NCBI RefSeq assembly: GCF_037392515.1
Contig: NC_090280.1
Location: 20,212,618-20,276,617 of the forward strand
Length of the DNA stretch: 64,000 nucleotides
Direction of reading: 5' to 3'
Source: Haliotis asinina
Taxonomy: Eukaryota > Mollusca > Gastropoda > Lepetellida > Haliotidae
A program made the position numbers and the translations under genes. Below the pieces are notes generated by a model. It did not search any database. It was not told the DNA's origin and was given only the letters and a program-made list of their open reading frames with translations. The number at the start of each line of letters is the position of its first letter. The stretch's first letter is position 1. Positions 44,430-56,688 of the stretch are shown here, piece after piece.

Positions 44430-46410
44430 AAAAGTGTCTGTATCGAAGACAGACAGTTATCGGACCACTGTAAAGTGAATATTGTGCATCGAAGGTCATA
44501 GCATGCAAGGACTCATCCAGTGTTCTATACATCTTCATCTTTGCGTTCATGGGCAGAAAAAAGACACTGACTGTTCTCCCACCAGCTAACACTAATAATG
44601 TACTACTTGAAAAGTTCAATACCTTTTTCATGGATAAGACTGAAAAATACGTCAAAATTTTCAAGAAACTTTTTCAGTGAATATCTCCGACACTGATCAA
44701 GTACCTGCTCAGTTTGTGGGAGAAAAACTCTACATACTTGAGGCATTCACTGAACAAGTTGTCCTCTTTCTTATCAAGTCCAGCAAGCCAACCACGTGCA
44801 GCCTTGATCCTATTCCAACAAAGATTGTGTTGACCTACATGGACTTATCTCTGCCAGTCCTCAACAGGATTGTTAACCAGTCAAGAGGCAGTTGTATGTC
44901 CGCTTATTAAACAACAAGGATTGGATGACTCAGATTTAAAGAATTATCGCCCACTTTCTAACCTGAAATTTCTGTCAAAATTAATTGAGAGGGCTGAGGA
45001 GTTGAGGCTTTCTTCACACCTCTCAAGATATTTCCTTCCTAACAAGTTTCAGTAGGGTTATCGACCAGGCTGCAGTACTGACACTTTCCAATGAGCTACT
45101 TAGAACGTGCGACTGTGGTAATGTCGGCCTCCTGGTGTTGTTGGACTTGTCCTCTGCCTTCGACACAATCGACCACCAGAGACTCCTCGGAACTTTGAAG
45201 AACTCTATTGCCACTGACGGAGTTGCTTTAGACTGGTTCACGTCTTACCTCACTGACAGGTTTCAATCTGTTGTTATTCAGGGCGTTTCCTCTAGCAAGA
45301 CTCTTTTGAAATGTGGTGTTCCTGAGGCATCTTTCTTGGTCCAGTTTTATTTACCATCTACACCTCTGATTTGGGAAAACTTATCTCATCTATGAATATT
45401 GGTCACAATTTCTACGCTGATGACACTCAGTTATTTGATTCCTTCCTGCCTCAGAAAGCCCAGACTACTGTCTCTCATATGAGTATCTGCATCCGAAACA
45501 TTCAGTTTTGGATGAACACAAATATGTTGAAAATAAACACTGACAAGACAGAAGCCATATTGATTGGCACACGTGATAAGCGAAACACTGCAAATGTCTC
45601 CTCTCTTAGTGTTGGGCAGTCCAATGTTCTTATCACTGACAGTGTTATAAATCTCGGTATATAATCTCGGAGTTATCCTGGACAACGACCTGTCGATGGA
45701 TCAGCACATCACTATGACCTGCAGAGCTTGTCACTATCATTTCAAGAACATCGGCAGCACCCGGCACCTGTTGTCTACTGCTACTGCTCACATGCTTGTC
45801 AGGAGTTTAGTGTTATCCAAGTTGGACTACTGTAATAGTCTTTTATGCAACATCACCAAAGAACAGATGTCCAGGCTTCAGCGCATTCAGAATTCTACCT
45901 CAAGGTAGTTACACGATCAAAGAAATCCGTGCACATCACTTCCATACTGATGAAACTGCACTGGCTATTGAAGCACGTGTTCGGTATAAAGTGCTGTCAC
46001 TGGCCTATCAGCGTTGTTGCCAGTCAGCACCTTCCTACCTGTCAGAACTTACACTACTCTACCACCCATCTAGAGTTCTCCGATCTGCCCAACAACATTT
46101 ATTCTCAGTTCCAACCCCACTTCTCAAACGATTTGGTCAGATATCTTTTACTTACAATGCCACCACTCTCTGGAACTCCATGATCATCTTAATGGAATCC
46201 AAACTCTCAAAATGTTTAAAGACAGTCTCAGGACATTTCTCTTCACCCTGTTCCATAGGCTTTAATGTTTCTAGTGGCAATCTCTTAACCTGGCAATGTT
46301 TGTATCTCTCATGTAGCGCTATGAGCATACAATTTTTGTGTCTGGATTTGGTGCATTATAAATGTACTTATTATTTTATTATTATTATCTCTAACTATTT
46401 TGTCCAGTAT
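44430..46410 (+). mobile_element. LINE of the CR1/L2 type, 5'-truncated, in the peptide gene 1 intron
   Basis: The plus strand encodes reverse transcriptase pieces in order: 'NYRPLSNLKFLSKLIER' (44940-44995), 'LLVLLDLSSAFDTIDHQRLL' (45127-45186), 'GHNFYADDTQLF' (active site YADD, about 45400-45440), 'NTNMLKINTDKTEAILIG', 'SKLDYCNSLLCNI' and, near the end, 'TYNATTLWNSM'. The 3' end 'gcgctatgagcatacaattt' with a TTA-rich tail (46365-46390) is typical of CR1/L2 elements. Several stops and frame changes. Compared with gene 2 it is an insertion between 'caaaatttac' and 'agaataaa'. Confidence 0.85.
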
Positions 46411-46744
46411 ACTAAGATAGAATAAATGATATAAGGCAGCCTTTTTGTCTTTCGTTTTCTCAATGCTCTAAACAACTCTCTTGTAGGCATGCAGGAAACC
46501 AAAAACGACCTTCCACATTACAGATGTCTGCGACACTGGTTGCACTAAACGGTCAATAAACGTCGAAAATGAATGTTTCTCGTGTATGTCTTGACGTCTT
46601 ATTTCTGTAAATATGTTCTTTTAATGTGCTACTTGCACATGAACACACTGTTGTCATGCTGTTGTACAAATTGATGGGGAAAAGTAGGGGCTTTACTGTT
46701 TCTCACAGTTTCAGTGTATGACTGCAATATGGAGGGTTCAGCTG

Positions 46745-47630
46745 ATTCTGTCAGGATGAGGGTGGTCAGACATCGGCCCTTGATAAACGGACTTCTCTGC
46801 TGAAGTACTGCACAGTCGAACGGTTCTGAGCATGTGAAGACGCTTGATCACTGCAGTCTAGGGCTGGGACAGGTCCAAATTTTCGACCCAGGTACCCCAC
46901 CCCTATTACCCTTCACTACCCGGATATCCGTTATGTTATATCCTGTCATCAAATTTGTAAGAAATGGCAATATATTCTTCAGCTCCAGTTTCGAGCTTTT
47001 TCAATATCTTACCGTGTGATGTATTCAAATGAAGTGACAGTAATTATGTCTATATCTTCAAAGACAACACAACCTTTTAATTATGAAAGAACAAGATATT
47101 TGACAGTTTAATCTGTTAATCTCATGATCATAACGGGTCCGGGTATTGAGACCCGCGTCCAGCTCATAATTCACCCATCCATCGTCTGCGTTACCCAGAG
47201 TTTCAGAAGACCTCTACAGTTCTCGACACATAACCTCGATGAAGTGTGTCGTTCAAGGGTCTTCTCTTGACACACCCGGTCTGTGTAGATATAAGATAAT
47301 ACCGAGACCGATTGACGCTCATTTTTTCTTCCTAAATGTGTGCAATTCATTGTTTACAAATCTAATATTATTTCGATTGTGTCTAATGTCCGTGCTTGTT
47401 TTCGGAAACTACGGAATGTCTTGTTTGAGTTGTAACATGATGCACAGCAGGAAACAGACGAATAATTGTGTCATGATATAGTTGTGCTTGTGTCGAGGGT
47501 AATACGGTCTGATGTACACCTCTTTCGAACAGTATGACCTGACCCTGTGGGCGAGGGATAACTCTTTGTAAAACGGCGTACATCAGACCGTATTACCCGC
47601 GAGAGAGGCGTACAACGAATTCATCTTACC
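46745..47630 (+). pseudogene. Peptide precursor gene 1, disrupted last exon
   Basis: A 3' splice site (cagtttcag) and about 45 bases match the last exon region of gene 2 (60851-60895). After 'gtcagga' the similarity stops and resumes only at about 47535 with 'gtgggcgaggg', 'acatcagaccgtattacccg' and 'atgtacacaatatc'. About 770 bases lie between. The resumed part also differs in reading frame from gene 2. Gene 1 therefore lacks the gene 2 C-terminus unless it is spliced differently; right after the splice site another frame stays open for ~28 codons. Confidence 0.5.
47497..47598. repeat. Inverted repeat with 21-bp perfect arms and ~60-bp loop
   Basis: 'gggtaatacggtctgatgta' plus c at 47497-47517 pairs with 47578-47598. 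The right arm is the remnant of the gene 2-type last exon, so the left arm is an inverted copy of coding-derived sequence. Confidence 0.9.
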
Positions 47631-47880
47631 ACCATATTTAATGTACACAATATCTTTTTTTTTCATTTTAAAGATTCGGATTCGGTGGCAGCGGGTAATA
47701 TTGTTTTAAGTTGTCACCCGAAACTTGCTAAAACGTCCTTGACCGATTAAATTAAAGTATTTTACAGGAATATGAGATAAACTGTACTCTGTCATGAGGA
47801 AGATAGAGGTGATCACAACACCCCCGATTATAAGTAATAAGTCTCAACGTTTGAAGCAAGAGTCAGAGTGGCGCCATCTA

Positions 47881-48612
47881 TTGCCAATCATGGCGTCAGC
47901 ACGAATGTCTTCTTTCGTCCAATACCTGAAAGAATATGAAAGGGTGGACACCCAATGCAGGGTCGAATTCCAACGTTGTCAAGCAGATGGTGCATATGGT
48001 CAATCATGAAACGAGTGAATTACAGCTGGTCACTATATCTGATATCACGTGACGCATTCCCCAGTTCCACAGCCGACACAAAGGAAGCAAATCACCTGAA
48101 AAATAATGTATATGCCTTTATACAAATAATCTACTCCTGATTTCATATCAGCTCAGGAAGACATCTGTTAAAAATAGTTTAATTCAAGATTAGTTATAGG
48201 TTTGTTATCGCAGGCACTGGGAATGGGAGGACCAAGGGTCATTTTGTACATATAGGATAATAAACGACCCATTAGAATTTTGAAGTTTACTATTGATACA
48301 ATGGCAGTGGCCCATTCAGAAAATGGTTAATAATCCTGAAAATATCCCATTGTCAAATTTCTCTATCCCAATACCTGTTTTTGAATTTTGTAAACATGAC
48401 ATATGAGAATCCATGCTTACACGTTGCAAGTGTCCTGCTTTTTTAATTACAAAAATCAATAGAAGCATGTCAGAAATGATTCATTGCAACGAATTTGGAA
48501 ATATGAACGTCTGAAACAAACACTAAATTGATTAAATAATTATCCATTTGTGATTGTGAATGTCAACTCATAATGCGTATGTAAACTCTGGAGACATAGA
48601 TTTATGCAGTCA
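47881..48612. other. Intergenic, nothing recognised
   Basis: No supported feature between duplication copy 1 and the SINE fragment. Confidence 0.4.
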
Positions 48613-48725
48613 GGTGAATGAACGGGTGAATGAGTATGGTTTTATATAGCAACATTCCAGCAATACCACGACTGACTGTAGACATCGGCTGCACACAGAG
48701 AACCCATGTGGGGGCTACCCAGCCG
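48613..48725 (-). mobile_element. tRNA-derived SINE (type II) fragment
   Basis: 'gtgaatgaacgggtgaatga', 'caacattccagcaataccac' and 'agagaacccatgtgggggct' match the type II repeat. The copy is diverged. Confidence 0.55.
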
Positions 48726-49062
48726 CCCCTACCATCCATGACGATTCTATTCTGGTGTTTTATCTATCTATTCTCATTGTTTGTATCCTACTTGGGGCCC
48801 TTCTATGACTTTCAGGTCCTAACGTTCTCATTTAGACAGTTGTTTATATCAATAGTTACATACTGCTGAGTATCGAACCTTCAAAGGTACATATATTACT
48901 CAATACTGACAAATTAAAAGTCATTCTGGATCGATATATAAAAATTGGTTCCAAACAGAAATATATTATATCCCCAATGTATCTTTAACAAATCTACAAC
49001 CTTTTCTTTATGTATGATTCCTTACGTTCGCTTTAATAAAAACACATACAGTGAAGTTTTTT

Positions 49063-49430
49063 CTACTGACGTTTTCCAACAACTAGCGCGACAGATGACA
49101 CGTGACCACCGTTTCCGTCAAAGGTCATGCTGACCGTGTTGGTTGTGTGGACCTGTGATTGAGGGACCATGAACTCCCACACATTCCATTTTGTTTTCCC
49201 TTCAATCGTCATAGCATCGAACAGCATGTAACTTGAGGGCAGCGGGCGGCCATTGAACATAACCTGACGGGGTTTGGAATTGGCATTCTTGTCGCGACTA
49301 ACTCCCACTCTAAGATGGGCAGTGTGATATCCAGAGCTGGGTAGATGGATGGTTGTCTGCGCATGTTCGTTGCTGATTGGGATGACAATGTTCTTGTCAT
49401 AGTATGTGTGACTAATTTTGAAAATCATAC
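49063..49430 (-). CDS. Probable 3' exon of an unrecognised secreted or lectin-like protein
   Basis: A clean 121-codon frame on the minus strand preceded by a possible acceptor (aatttaacacag|tATG). The product reads 'SHTYYDKNIVIPI', 'SSGYHTAHLRVGVSRDKNAN', 'VMFNGRPLPSSYMLFDAMT', 'WNVWEFMVPQS' and ends 'SMTFDGNGGHVSSVALVVGK'. The alternating hydrophobic pattern and the closing 'FDGNGGHVSSV' look like a beta-sandwich domain of an extracellular or carbohydrate-active protein. I cannot name the family. With no start context other than the splice site, it is more likely the last exon of a longer gene lying to the right. Composition looks coding. Confidence 0.5.
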
Positions 49431-49466
49431 TGTGTTAAATTGAAAAACAAACTTCATTTTAATGAG

Positions 49467-49850
49467 TTAAATAAAATGTGCATGTTTCATAATAACTGCC
49501 ACGGTGTTGCTATCACTGCTCTGCACATCCGTGCAGAGTGTGGCTGAATAATGATTGGGAATCACTCCTGTAGAATTATCCTTAATGTTTTGGATACTTT
49601 CTTTTCTCAGATCAGTATATTGGGTAATAGGATAATATAGTCCAAACGAATACGTGAAAACATGGAAGTACAAGCATGCCTTTTCCGGATCTTCATCCAC
49701 AGTGCTCCACAAAGTATGGCAAAAGTGTAGCAACACTTGCTCTTTTCGTTTCCATGAGAATTTGTGATGTGTGAGTTTTGTGAAATGTATAATACACAGC
49801 CTTGCCTTCACAATGACGTTTTCCGCTGTAGTTAATTGACAAAACAGCAT
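49467..49850 (-). CDS. Hypothetical ORF, doubtful
   Basis: 127 codons on the minus strand just upstream of the previous exon, 'MLFCQLTTAENVIVKARL...' to '...VAVIMKHAHFI'. No domain recognised. Composition is plausible for coding and the strand agrees with its neighbour, but no splice sites joining the two could be fixed. It may be chance. Confidence 0.25.
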   Translation of the reverse strand: MLFCQLTTAENVIVKARLCIIHFTKLTHHKFSWKRKEQVLLHFCHTLWSTVDEDPEKACLYFHVFTYSFGLYYPITQYTDLRKESIQNIKDNSTGVIPNHYSATLCTDVQSSDSNTVAVIMKHAHFI

Positions 49851-52195
49851 CCTTTACATAATATCAATTTTATACAAAAGAACTTACAGTCTCTCAAAAT
49901 TAATCTAAAGGACACGGTATGATAGACACTTATTGGCCCACAACATGTCATGATTATCACATTTTACAGCATGATAATTTTAGCATAAAAAGGGCTAAAT
50001 TAATCGTTGAAGTTACCTCCAATTGTTTTTGTTTTTTATATTTTTAGTGTTGTTGTTTTTCCTCTTTGAAGATCTCAAAGTTAACATATTTACAATATCT
50101 TCTAGAAACCTACGTTTTCTGATTTTCAGAGTGATAGAAAAGTGTGAGCAAAAACATCACCCATCCCAAAAGTACATTTTTTCTTTTCATGAAATTGTCC
50201 CATACAACATCTAAAAAAATAAACATTGACAAAAAAAACATCTTGAAAAATGTCCATCACATTTACACATCAATGCCATCATACATGATGTTTTGAATGG
50301 TTTTGTGCTCTAAAATACACGTATCAAACATCTTTCAATATCATAAGGCACTCGCAAGCCTGATTTATGTGAGTTAAACATTGATGTTTGGTTATTGGTT
50401 TCTGCTAGAAAAGTAAGAAGATTTTCAGAAAATGGTCAAGCATCTCTGTAAATGTGGGAATATTTGTTATTATGTCAGAATTTGATTATAGTTGTTCTAT
50501 CATCTGTTTATCAAACACCTTTGAGTCACTTGTCATTGTCCAAATAACACTGTCATTCAACAGGATTGCCATATATAAACATAAACATTTTCCAAGAATT
50601 TATGTACCTTGATTTTTCCAATGAAACATTAGATTTCATTTAACCAAAATGACTACACTTAACTGTATGAAAAGGATTTTTTGCTAGAATAAGAACATAG
50701 TATCAAGCAGATGATGAACACAAGCAGACGTCAAATGATACATTGTTGTAAAGTGTAAGGCAGAGGAATATGTAGCCTAATGTTTGCAATAGTGGACTGT
50801 TGTCGTTTTGCGTTATCAGACATGCAGGTTCAAATCCATGTCATTTTTCTCTTTTTTCACAAACTTTGTTTATCAAGTCTACAATGTTTAATTTAACTGA
50901 TGTTTCACATCAAATCCAAATATTGCAATGTTTTCTTAAGTTTAGTAATCTATGTTACAACACTGTTGAAACAAGCTTTAATTAACATCATGTAAATCTT
51001 CCCTTAAGCCTGAAGACACCAACCATTTGACTTTTCAAGTCAGTCTCGTTGCCTTTGTTCCCAATATTTTAAAATTCATATTTTATATACATGTATTTTG
51101 ATCTACTTTAGGTTTATACACTCTTGAATGCTGCACTTCTTGACAGTGAATCAGAAACTGAGATTGATGACTGTGTGAATGAAGAGTAATAGTGGATGTT
51201 TTATATCTTTAAAGTGGCTAAGTTGTGAATAATTACTTTGTGAAGTCTTTTGAATACTGACTCCAACACTTGCATGGTGTTAATATGAACCTGTGCCGAC
51301 ATTGTAATTTCACCCAAAATGGGCCCCTTCGAGGTCTAGACCTGTGATTTTTTGTCCAACACGATTGGTTATTGTAAAAACGTTTGATGATTGAGATGTT
51401 AACTGTATATTTGCTAAAACTGGTTGGAAATACTAACTTGTAACAAATACTATTAAAATGAAGCTGTGTCCAAAATTTAGTTTTACCCGAAACAGGCCCC
51501 TGTGATTTTTAGTACAACATGATTGGTTATCATGCTCACCTATTGTAAAATTGACCCATGGAATACTTTTGCAAAGAATGTTGTGAATAATGAGTGAGTT
51601 TGGGGGACACAGTTCGCAAGTAATTGAAATAGCAATGTTTTGCAACCCTAATTGGGCCCCTTTAGGTTAAAACATTGTAACTGATAGTGACATGTTTTTC
51701 AGCATGACTAGCTGTTGTAAAACTGCTGTAATTTGTATGTAAATAAAATGACAGTTGTAAATAAGTCATTATGGCACACTGATATTTCAGACTTCTTGTT
51801 ATTTTCAGGGGAACTGATAAAACCAATTTTGGGCCCCTCTGCAGTGAAATTACACCTCAGATCATATAAAATACAGCATTTGTAGAGACAAGCTAACTTG
51901 TCTCTAAACAAATAAGATGTTTTCAGCCAGTTCTCTTAGTAGGCCAAAACCACCCTTTATAATACCTTGTCCATTCAAATTTCTGTTGCCACAGCCATAG
52001 CATTTATTTGAAAGGCTCCAATCACTGTCAAACGCTGAATCGCCCAGCATTTCGCAATGCGGGTAGCAGAATCGCAATACAGTCTATTTGCAAATACACA
52101 GCCTTCATGCAGTCCCATGAGGCATATATGACACATTGCTTGAACAACATGATTTACGTTCAGAAACATCATGCAGTACTTTTGGACATTTGTTT
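49851..52195. other. AT-rich region with a possible terminal exon and a loose repeat
   Basis: Two weak signals. First, 51112-51189 on the plus strand, after 'tctactttag', encodes an acidic tail 'LLDSESETEIDDCVNEE' then two stops, like a last coding exon. Second, 'gggcccc' with similar surroundings recurs at about 51322, 51655 and 51834, with 'caggcccctgtgattttt' at about 51496. Nothing else is recognised in 2.3 kb. Confidence 0.35.
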
Positions 52196-52340
52196 AAAGT
52201 GAGTGAGTGAATCTAGTTTACACTTTTACGCTGCACTCAGCAAAATTTCAGCTATTTGGTGTTATGACAAGCATGACTTTACAATGGATAGGTTCTTTAT
52301 CATGTAAACCAACCTTTGTCGGTGAGTGAGTTAAAGATCA
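52196..52340 (+). mobile_element. SINE-like repeat (type I) fragment
   Basis: Begins 'gtgagtgagtgaatctagtt', has 'acgctgcactcagcaaaatt' and 'ttacaatggataggttc' and fades out at a second 'gtgagtgagtt'. Diverged and truncated. Confidence 0.6.
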
Positions 52341-52889
52341 CATGCAGCCAAAATATCAAACATAATTTAAACACAGTTATCTCTTATTCATGATATATAA
52401 AATGCATTGCTGATTAAGAAATTTTTAAGAAAATTAGAAGCGTATAATCGGGAATCAAAAGTGCAATAGTTTGTATTTGACCTCTCCCGAAAGGAAGCAG
52501 CCGCGATACTGAACCCAGTCAGAGCCGGAGTGTGTACACTCAAGTATAACGAAGCTTTTCCATTGGCCACTGGTTCATTTGCCTATACGCTTAGCTGGCT
52601 CTTTGTTTATGAATTATAAGCCCGATAGGTGTTAATTTCAACGTTCACGTGGTCAATGATTGAATTTGTGGACTGCACATTGAGATTAGTAGACAGGCAT
52701 GCAGACATATAGGTGTCAATAAAGCTGACATTGAGGTTTTTGTGTCTGTGACAAAGGCTGCTTCTCCCAATCAACATCTTTTGTTGAGGTTTGTTTTTTC
52801 CTTGTTTTGTTTTGTTTTTGTCTTTTCACGTTACGTGTTGATTGCTTACTTGTTCCCACTACCAAGATTAGACTACTGCTCACGACCCC
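52341..52889. other. Intergenic, nothing recognised
   Basis: Contains T-rich low-complexity sequence near 52790-52830 and no supported gene. Confidence 0.4.
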
Positions 52890-54350
52890 ACGAGTTGGCA
52901 TTTTTGATGATTTGTTTCGTGCATAGCGAACGGTATCAGAATCTGCAAAGTTGAAACCACTTTTATCCCCAGCGCCGAGGGAAAATAAGTGAATCGTGAA
53001 AACTCCGATTTCAGCTTTTTTCAGCGTTATAGGTTGAACTGGCATTATTTTTTTTTATTTGTGCATACCGAAAGGTATCAGAATCTGCCAAGTTGCGTTT
53101 TACGTTGCATATGAACTTTAATATTTAACGTCACATCATCAATATTTCAGCTATATCGTGAAGAACAACCTTTGTCAACATTCAACACATTAAACCTAGA
53201 CAGTCATAAAGAAGGACATCAGGAAATCAAACGCGCAAGTGACAATGCATTATTACCATAATTGAAAACTAGAAGATATATATATAGAATATCCCTACAC
53301 AGAACTAACTAAAACATGAAAACGTCACATATCAAGTGTTATCTATTTGAGAAACCTTGACATTACAAGTATGGGTCATATACGAAAAGCATTGTCAGTA
53401 TTCCAGGTTCAATACATACAACAGACAATCATCGTGTGTCTAACAAGTATTTGTGTATGTCTTGTAACAGTTAACCATCTTGATATATAACAACACATCA
53501 GGAAATGCAGTGTGCAAGGGGCAATTCATGATCACTTTGTAAACAAGCTAGACGATACAGAATATCCGAAAAACCCTTAGGTGTGACAAAATCATCACGC
53601 AACACAATGAGCTATACTTACTTGTGTCGAATTCACAAAACGTGCTAGACGGCGTGATTGATACGTCATATAGAAGAAGGTATTCAACGGAACATGCAGA
53701 GTATGCGAACTGAATGGAACAAATATATCGCATAACACAACGGGCTAGACCTAAGTGTTGGGACATCATACACAAGAGCGGGAATATGGGAACAACATTC
53801 AGAACTTTTCACATTATGGATAAGATGTAGGTATTCAACGAAATTGGTGAGATAAAAGGTTGGAATGTCAATACCTTGCAACCTATGAAGTTGTACGCAA
53901 TACAAAAACATTGCACACAGTTTTATGCTTAGGGTAACTTCGACATAAACAAATAAAAATGGTTATTAGGAAGTCACATGCTGAGTGATTTATCTTTTCG
54001 GAACACGGGACTCTGTGTTCACTTGTCTTGCTAACTCGGTTGATGCATGTATTCCGCATCCCAATCGATGTTGATGACCTCAGTCACACTGCTGAACTAT
54101 TGCGGAATGCAATTAAAATAAGACCACAACATATTTTTGAAAAAAACACACACAATATTTATTAATGCACCTGTTATTGGAAATGCTGAGTATTGATAGC
54201 ACTGGAATAAATTATTTTCGATTATGTAAAACAAATGCAAATTTGAATGTAAAACTGTCATTTACCCAATACCATACACCAGTAAAACAAGTTAAATATC
54301 TTACAATGGGTGCACGGTCTGGTGAGACGAAACGTCATGAGAGATGTCTT

Positions 54351-54403
54351 TATAAAGGGTACTCAGACTACCATATGGCAGTTTGAAACGTGCTGCTGAA
54401 AGG
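54351..54403 (+). promoter_or_regulatory. Peptide gene 2 core promoter and candidate first exon
   Basis: TATAAA at 54351-54356, then 'actaccatatggcagttt' and a donor GAAAGG|GTATGT at 54403/54404. Same arrangement and spacing as in copies 1 and 3, with a few substitutions and a slightly shorter spacer. Confidence 0.6.
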
Positions 54404-54656
54404 GTATGTATGCATTTTTCTATTTTAAACAGTCACTCTGTAGCTGGTAATTATGAGCAATGTCTCTTTGGCGTTCCATCCCATGTATAACATCGCAGGT
54501 ATCGTGAGGTATTTATGTACAGTCGAACATCACAGATATTAAATGTTTATTTGTCTCGTTTATCATTTTCAATGTACTTCTTTTACAAGCGAGTACCATT
54601 CTATGTACCCCGCGCACTGCGATCACAGAATTCATTTGGTACTTCGTGGTTGTAGT

Positions 54657-54935
54657 TCTTTATCTCGATTGAATTAATTCACTCAAGATGTACGGAATTA
54701 AGGGAAATAACTCTAAATCTGTTTTTCTTGTCGTCTGCAAACGCTAGCCATGGCTACAAAATGATTTGTACCAGTGCTTCAAACAAAAGATTCAAAATAA
54801 CATTGAGGTGTTCGGTAAGGTAAAATTGTTGTTCACTGGTTGATGTACCAACAATGTTTGTTCATGTACATCAACCAATGCGCCCCCTAGCACCCTCCCC
54901 TCCCTCTTGACCAGTGAACAGTTTGTATCATCTTA
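54657..54935 (+). repeat. Dispersed repeat family A copy
   Basis: Landmarks 'agggaaataactctaaatct', 'gctagccatggctacaaaat' and 'acattgaggtgttcggtaag'. First intron of peptide gene 2. Confidence 0.7.
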
Positions 54936-55544
54936 CCTCACTCATAAATGTCTGTTTCTGACTGACTAAGCGCCTTTCTATTACTATCAATGTACTCCAC
55001 TTACAAGCGAAGTGCATTCGGTAATTCGTTGTAGTACTTCTGAACAATGCTCCAGATAATTTTTCAAGCAACTGGGTATGTACTATCATGCCTGTTCATG
55101 TATGAGTAAATACATGTATTGAGGAATAACTAGCATATTGTGTACTCCCACTAGTTTTTTCACCCATTTTCTTATCTTTAGTGGGTAATTAACGCCCATA
55201 AACATTTAAATACAAATGCTACTCAATAGGCACAAGTTTTTAGTAATTCTTATACTGCCAAATAGTTGGCAGCCATCTATAAACACTCAACATGTAAGTC
55301 ACGTCACAACTACAGTCAACTCGCTATGGTTATAACAGTATATGTATATATAGGCATCGCTTAACATTTGCTGGCGCTGTTGTAAAGTTCGGTATCATTA
55401 TCATTCGCAAACCAATTTAGTTAGTTGAGGAAAGTACGCAAGGTATTATAGATCTTTTGGATTTTTGTACTCCCAGATAATTGATTGAGTAAATGTGATT
55501 TTTATTGCGTAAAACCGCAAATACGCGCCTTATCTGGAGCTCTT

Positions 55545-55995
55545 TACTTCTTTATCTCAAATAACATTCAATCACACCTGTTGCACGGAAATTAGCGATG
55601 TTGTGTGAATGCAAATCAATGGAAGGGAGATAACTCTAAATTTGTTTTTCGTGTTTCGTCTGCAAAATCTAGCGATGGCTATGAAAAAGATTTGCCTCGC
55701 ATTCCAATAAGTAAGTTTTTACAGAACGTTCAAATGAAGTCCCTGTGGATATTAAGAAGGGGATTTACACAGTGGCGACTTTATTAAGACAATAACTAAG
55801 AGAAATACAGCAAGATGCAAGATTCGAATTGTTTGATACACACAGGTTGACTGAAGTGTACGATCCGATACCCATGTTTCAAGCAGTTCAAAATTAACGT
55901 TGAGGTGCTCGGAAAGATAAATACGCTGTTCACTGGTCCCTCTCGGCCCATGGGTTAATGTACCCCTCGTGACTAGTGAACAACTTGTAATGTAG
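55545..55995 (+). repeat. Dispersed repeat family A, longest copy
   Basis: Runs from 'ctttatctcaaataacattc' through 'gggagataactctaaatttg', 'aagtccctgtggatattaag' and 'agcaagatgcaagattcgaa' to 'gtgactagtgaacaacttgt'. It defines the full length of the family, about 450 bp. Confidence 0.75.
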
Positions 55996-56688
55996 CATGC
56001 TCGTTGGTTACTTAGCAAGAAATGCAGGTGCGTACATAATACCTGTTCCACTGATATCAGAGGGCACAGTGCATGGTTATTGCTTACAGGTTCATTCCTC
56101 CATATACATGATCCACGTGCATAGGTGACATCGGTCTCATAAGTCAGGAGGCCTATCAAGTAGTGTTACGGAAGTCAAACACACAGGGATTATCTTCTTG
56201 GTATGGCTTGGGTGTGTATGTAGTAATTGAACGAAGAGACAGAGGGCATATCGGGTGGTGTTACGGAAGTTGAAACACACCCGGAATACCCACATAAAGA
56301 GACTTGGCTGGGTGGGTGTGTGGGATGTGGTAACTGTCTGTTGAGGCAGAGGGCATATCGTGCCTTGCAAGGGGTGTAATACAGATGAAATGTAGAAAGG
56401 TGACTTAGACATTTGCATATTACGGGTGGATTGTATAGTTCTGCAAACGAAATACACAATGGACGTAAAGAAGATGTGCATGTTAGCTGTCTAACAGAAA
56501 CGTGTTTAGACTTCGCCACTTTCCTGCTGGACATGCTACTAATGAAGAGACTTTTATTACCATGTTCAAGAATAAGCACTGTCCCAGGAATGCATGCGTG
56601 CTCATGATATTCTCATTGACAGAAGCAAAACAACCATTCACTGCACATGAGTTGGACTAAACTATAACTTTACTCATGGCCGTTTCAG

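Larger units (their letters stand above)
39590..47880 (+). repeat. Large duplicated segment, copy 1 (peptide gene 1 locus)
   Basis: Shares ordered blocks with 52890-61270 and 61430-63860: the 'cgccatatagaagaaggcat' block, the 'gatttatgttttc...gatgcatgtattccg' block, the TATA box/first-exon block, family A repeats, the exons of a small secreted peptide and the downstream 'cccgattataagtaataagt' block. It has extra insertions relative to copy 2 (a SINE carrying a Tc1-like element, a LINE, and an insertion in the last exon). Boundaries are approximate. Confidence 0.85.
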
